Assembly: GCA_028868455.1 (NCBI GenBank)
Contig: JAGWUK010000149.1
Location: forward strand, 1 to 7,038
Direction of reading: 5' to 3'
Length of the DNA stretch: 7,038 bases
Source of the DNA: Burkholderiales bacterium
GTDB taxonomy: Bacteria; Pseudomonadota; Gammaproteobacteria; Burkholderiales; Burkholderiaceae_D
Shown: piece by piece, positions 5,397 through 7,038 of the stretch
Layout: each line of letters starts with the position of its first letter
How positions within the stretch are numbered: position 1 is the stretch's first letter
Translations under genes and position numbers: made by a program
The notes under the pieces: model-generated
The model's input: the letters and a program-made list of their open reading frames with translations, nothing else
Database searches by the model: none
Told to the model about the DNA's origin: nothing

Positions 5397-6761
5397 ATGA
5401 AGAAAATTTCTTACCTGTTCGCTGCCATGCTGGTAGCGGCCCTCGGTTCTGGCATGACCCCCTTGACCAGTAACCTGACCTACGCCGCAGACGAAGCGGC
5501 CGCAGCGCCAGAAAAACAATTGACGGTGCGCGCCGAAATGGGCAAACCGCTCAACGAAATTCAGGAATTGCTCAACACCAAACAATTTCCGCAAGCACTG
5601 GAAAAAATCAATGCGCTGAACGCGTTTGAAAACAAAACACCGTACGAGCTGTTCGCCATCGACCGCATGCGTGCCGTGCTGGCTTCCGGCACCAACGATA
5701 CCGCGTTGCTGGCAAGCTCGTTCGAAAACATGATCAACACACCGTTCCTGACCGACGCACAAAAAATGCGTCTGACAGAAACCCTGGCAGGTACGTATTT
5801 CAACGCAAAGAAATACGATCTGGCGACTGTCTGGGCGCGTAAATTTTTGGCAAAAGACAATAGCAACCAGCAAATGCACAGCGTACTGATCCGCGCCTTG
5901 TATCTGCAAAACGATTTCGCCAGCGCGATCAAAGAACTCAATGCACAACTGGCAGAAGACGACAAAGCCAATCGCATCCCTAGCCAGGACAATCTGCGTC
6001 TGCTCGGCAGCTGCTATCAGCAAACCAAGGACACCGCTGGCTACACGACCGTGCTGGAACGCATGGTCGCCAATTATCCACAAAAAGATTACTGGGGTGA
6101 TCTGCTGTACCGCATCGAACACAAGCCAGGTTTCTCCGACCGCCTGCGTCTCGACCTGTATCGCCTGCTGCTGAAAACCAATAATCTCGACGACGCGTCG
6201 CAATACGCAGAAATGGCTGAGCTGGCCTTGCTGGCTGGTCTGCCGGTCGAAGCCAAAACTGCCGTTGATGCAGGCTATGCCGCGAACGTGATGGGCACCG
6301 GCAAAGAAGCTGGCAAGCACAAACAATTGCGCGACCGCGTCTACAAACAAGTGGCTGAAGATGCCAAATCGCTGGACGCTGGCGAAGCCTCGGCGCAAAA
6401 AGCCAAGACAGGTACCGGCTTGCTCAACATCGGCTACAACTACGTCATCAACAAGCAGTTTGAAAAAGGCATCAGCCTGATGGAACAAGGTCTGGCCAAA
6501 GGCGGCCTGAAATCGACCGACGAAGCCAAATTGCATCTGGGAATGGCCTATCTGCAATCCGGCAACCGCGCCAAGGCCACAGAAATTTTCCAATCCATAC
6601 AAGGCGCCGACGGCACCAAAGACTTGGGTCGCATGTGGGTGTATCTGAGCAACGCCGAAGTCCGCGCAGCAGCCAAAGCAGCAGCACCAGCAGCAGCGGC
6701 TCCGGCGGCAGCGGCAGCTCCGGCAAAAGAAGTCGCCAAGGAAGCCGCACCGGCAAAATAA
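5397..6761 (+). CDS. Exported tetratricopeptide-repeat protein
   Basis: A 454-residue protein, probably a periplasmic or surface-linked scaffold that binds partner proteins. Residues 1-30 look like a Sec signal peptide (MKK, hydrophobic core at 6-20, cleavage near LTYA-ADEA). The mature part is almost all helical with TPR-like pairs at about 51-78, 126-155, 160-190, 197-225, 340-370 and 374-402; the clearest are ETLAGTYFNAKKYDLATVWA and KLHLGMAYLQSGNRAKATEI. Residues 423-454 are an Ala/Pro/Lys tail encoded by GCA/GCG-rich trinucleotide runs. The frame is open upstream as far as 4842, but that part overlaps the preceding gene. ATG 5397 gives the signal peptide, so it is the start. Only a weak GGA precedes it, 6 nt away. 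It has its own promoter and terminator, so it is probably monocistronic. The specific role is not recognisable. Confidence 0.88.
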   Translation: MKKISYLFAAMLVAALGSGMTPLTSNLTYAADEAAAAPEKQLTVRAEMGKPLNEIQELLNTKQFPQALEKINALNAFENKTPYELFAIDRMRAVLASGTNDTALLASSFENMINTPFLTDAQKMRLTETLAGTYFNAKKYDLATVWARKFLAKDNSNQQMHSVLIRALYLQNDFASAIKELNAQLAEDDKANRIPSQDNLRLLGSCYQQTKDTAGYTTVLERMVANYPQKDYWGDLLYRIEHKPGFSDRLRLDLYRLLLKTNNLDDASQYAEMAELALLAGLPVEAKTAVDAGYAANVMGTGKEAGKHKQLRDRVYKQVAEDAKSLDAGEASAQKAKTGTGLLNIGYNYVINKQFEKGISLMEQGLAKGGLKSTDEAKLHLGMAYLQSGNRAKATEIFQSIQGADGTKDLGRMWVYLSNAEVRAAAKAAAPAAAAPAAAAAPAKEVAKEAAPAK

Positions 6762-6770
6762 GCAACAGCG

Positions 6771-6801
6771 GCAATGATTTTGCGACGCTGCAAAATCATG
6801 C
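6771..6801 (+). other. Long hairpin just after the TPR gene stop
   Basis: ATGATTTTGC (6774-6783) pairs exactly with GCAAAATCAT (6790-6799) around the loop GACGCT. GC (6771-6772) and GC (6800-6801) extend it to 12 bp across a bulged A. There is no T-run after it. Together with the intrinsic terminator 8 nt downstream it makes a tandem 3'-end structure that could protect the transcript. Confidence 0.55.
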
Positions 6802-6808
6802 TGGAAAT

Positions 6809-6845
6809 AAAAAAGCGCTGACAATTTCACGTCAGCGCTTTTTTT
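6809..6845. terminator. Bidirectional Rho-independent terminator
   Basis: GCGCTGAC (6815-6822) pairs perfectly with GTCAGCGC (6831-6838) around the 8-nt loop AATTTCAC. It is flanked by AAAAAA (6809-6814) and TTTTTTT (6839-6845). It ends the TPR transcript on the + strand. The A-run gives a T-tract on the other strand, so it can also stop the convergent gene at the right edge. Confidence 0.93.
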
Positions 6846-6971
6846 ACGTCGGCAGAATTGGTTGCAGCGACATACGCGCGATAGTTTGCACAATGAACAA
6901 TGCAACTCGACACAGCGCAACACCGCAAGGGCGGCCTGATTGCCACGGACACCCAAACGCCAGCGCCGTTC

Positions 6972-7038
6972 TTAACCGGCCAATTTCTTCACGGCGCTGC
7001 CGCTGATCAGTGTCAGATTCGGCGCCCGTCTGGCATTG
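6972..7038 (-). CDS. 3' end of a convergent gene, product not identifiable
   Basis: On the minus strand one frame is open from the window edge for 21 codons plus one base and stops at TAA (6974-6972). The readable C-terminus is NARRAPNLTLISGSAVKKLAG, with plausible coding composition and codon use like its neighbours. It points at the TPR gene, and the bidirectional terminator lies between them. The fragment is too short to name a family. It could be a chance open stretch, because the other minus-strand frames are not all closed here. Confidence 0.4.
   Translation of the reverse strand, partial: NARRAPNLTLISGSAVKKLAG

Noticed and set aside
5382..6956. Long minus-strand open frame opposite the TPR gene
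   Set aside because: It mirrors the TPR gene's codon pattern, is full of Cys, His, Phe and Gln, has no domain, and lies across the terminator. It is an antisense shadow of the real gene.

Overview
The window looks like chromosomal DNA of a motile betaproteobacterium, most likely Burkholderiales in or near Oxalobacteraceae. This is an inference from moderate GC, the style of the chemoreceptors, and a small membrane protein ending in a GCNW-type C-terminus that I recall from Burkholderiales. No 16S or other phylogenetic marker is present, so the genus is open. I see no transposase, integrase, CRISPR array, tRNA or rRNA.

Layout, left to right. Positions 1-1719 hold a transmembrane methyl-accepting chemotaxis protein (MCP) cut only at its extreme N-terminus. 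It has a 4-helix-bundle-type sensor, HAMP, a kinase-control hairpin and a C-terminal DWVEF that fits a CheR/CheB tether. Positions 1720-2148 are a gene-poor gap with several hairpins, a 20-bp perfect palindrome inside a 9-bp-period repeat, and copy A of an intergenic element. Positions 2149-2544 encode a stand-alone FixJ-type receiver domain. Positions 2619-4304 encode an Aer-like PAS chemoreceptor with the known FAD-pocket residues in the same positions as E. coli Aer. Positions 4305-4657 are a second gene-poor gap carrying copy B of the element. Positions 4658-5263 encode a TonB-like single-pass, proline-rich protein. Positions 5397-6761 encode an exported TPR protein with its own TATAAT promoter and a strong terminator. 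At the right edge a convergent gene on the minus strand probably ends at 6972.

The first three genes form a taxis locus: one receptor sensing outside the cell, one sensing redox or energy state, and a small receiver between them that could take phosphate from a CheA or another kinase encoded elsewhere. The last two complete genes are envelope proteins with no visible link to chemotaxis.

The most unusual signal is the element found once in each of the two long gaps, about 78-80 nt long and in the same orientation. Each copy is closed by a GGGAGTATA / T(A/G)TACTCCC inverted repeat separated by exactly 55 nt. Aligned internal blocks (GCGCGCAT, GCGAnATG, AAnAAAT) fall at identical offsets, and some stem positions differ in a compensatory way. 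This points to a repeated structured element, either a cis-acting RNA or a small mobile or REP-like repeat, that I cannot assign to a named family.
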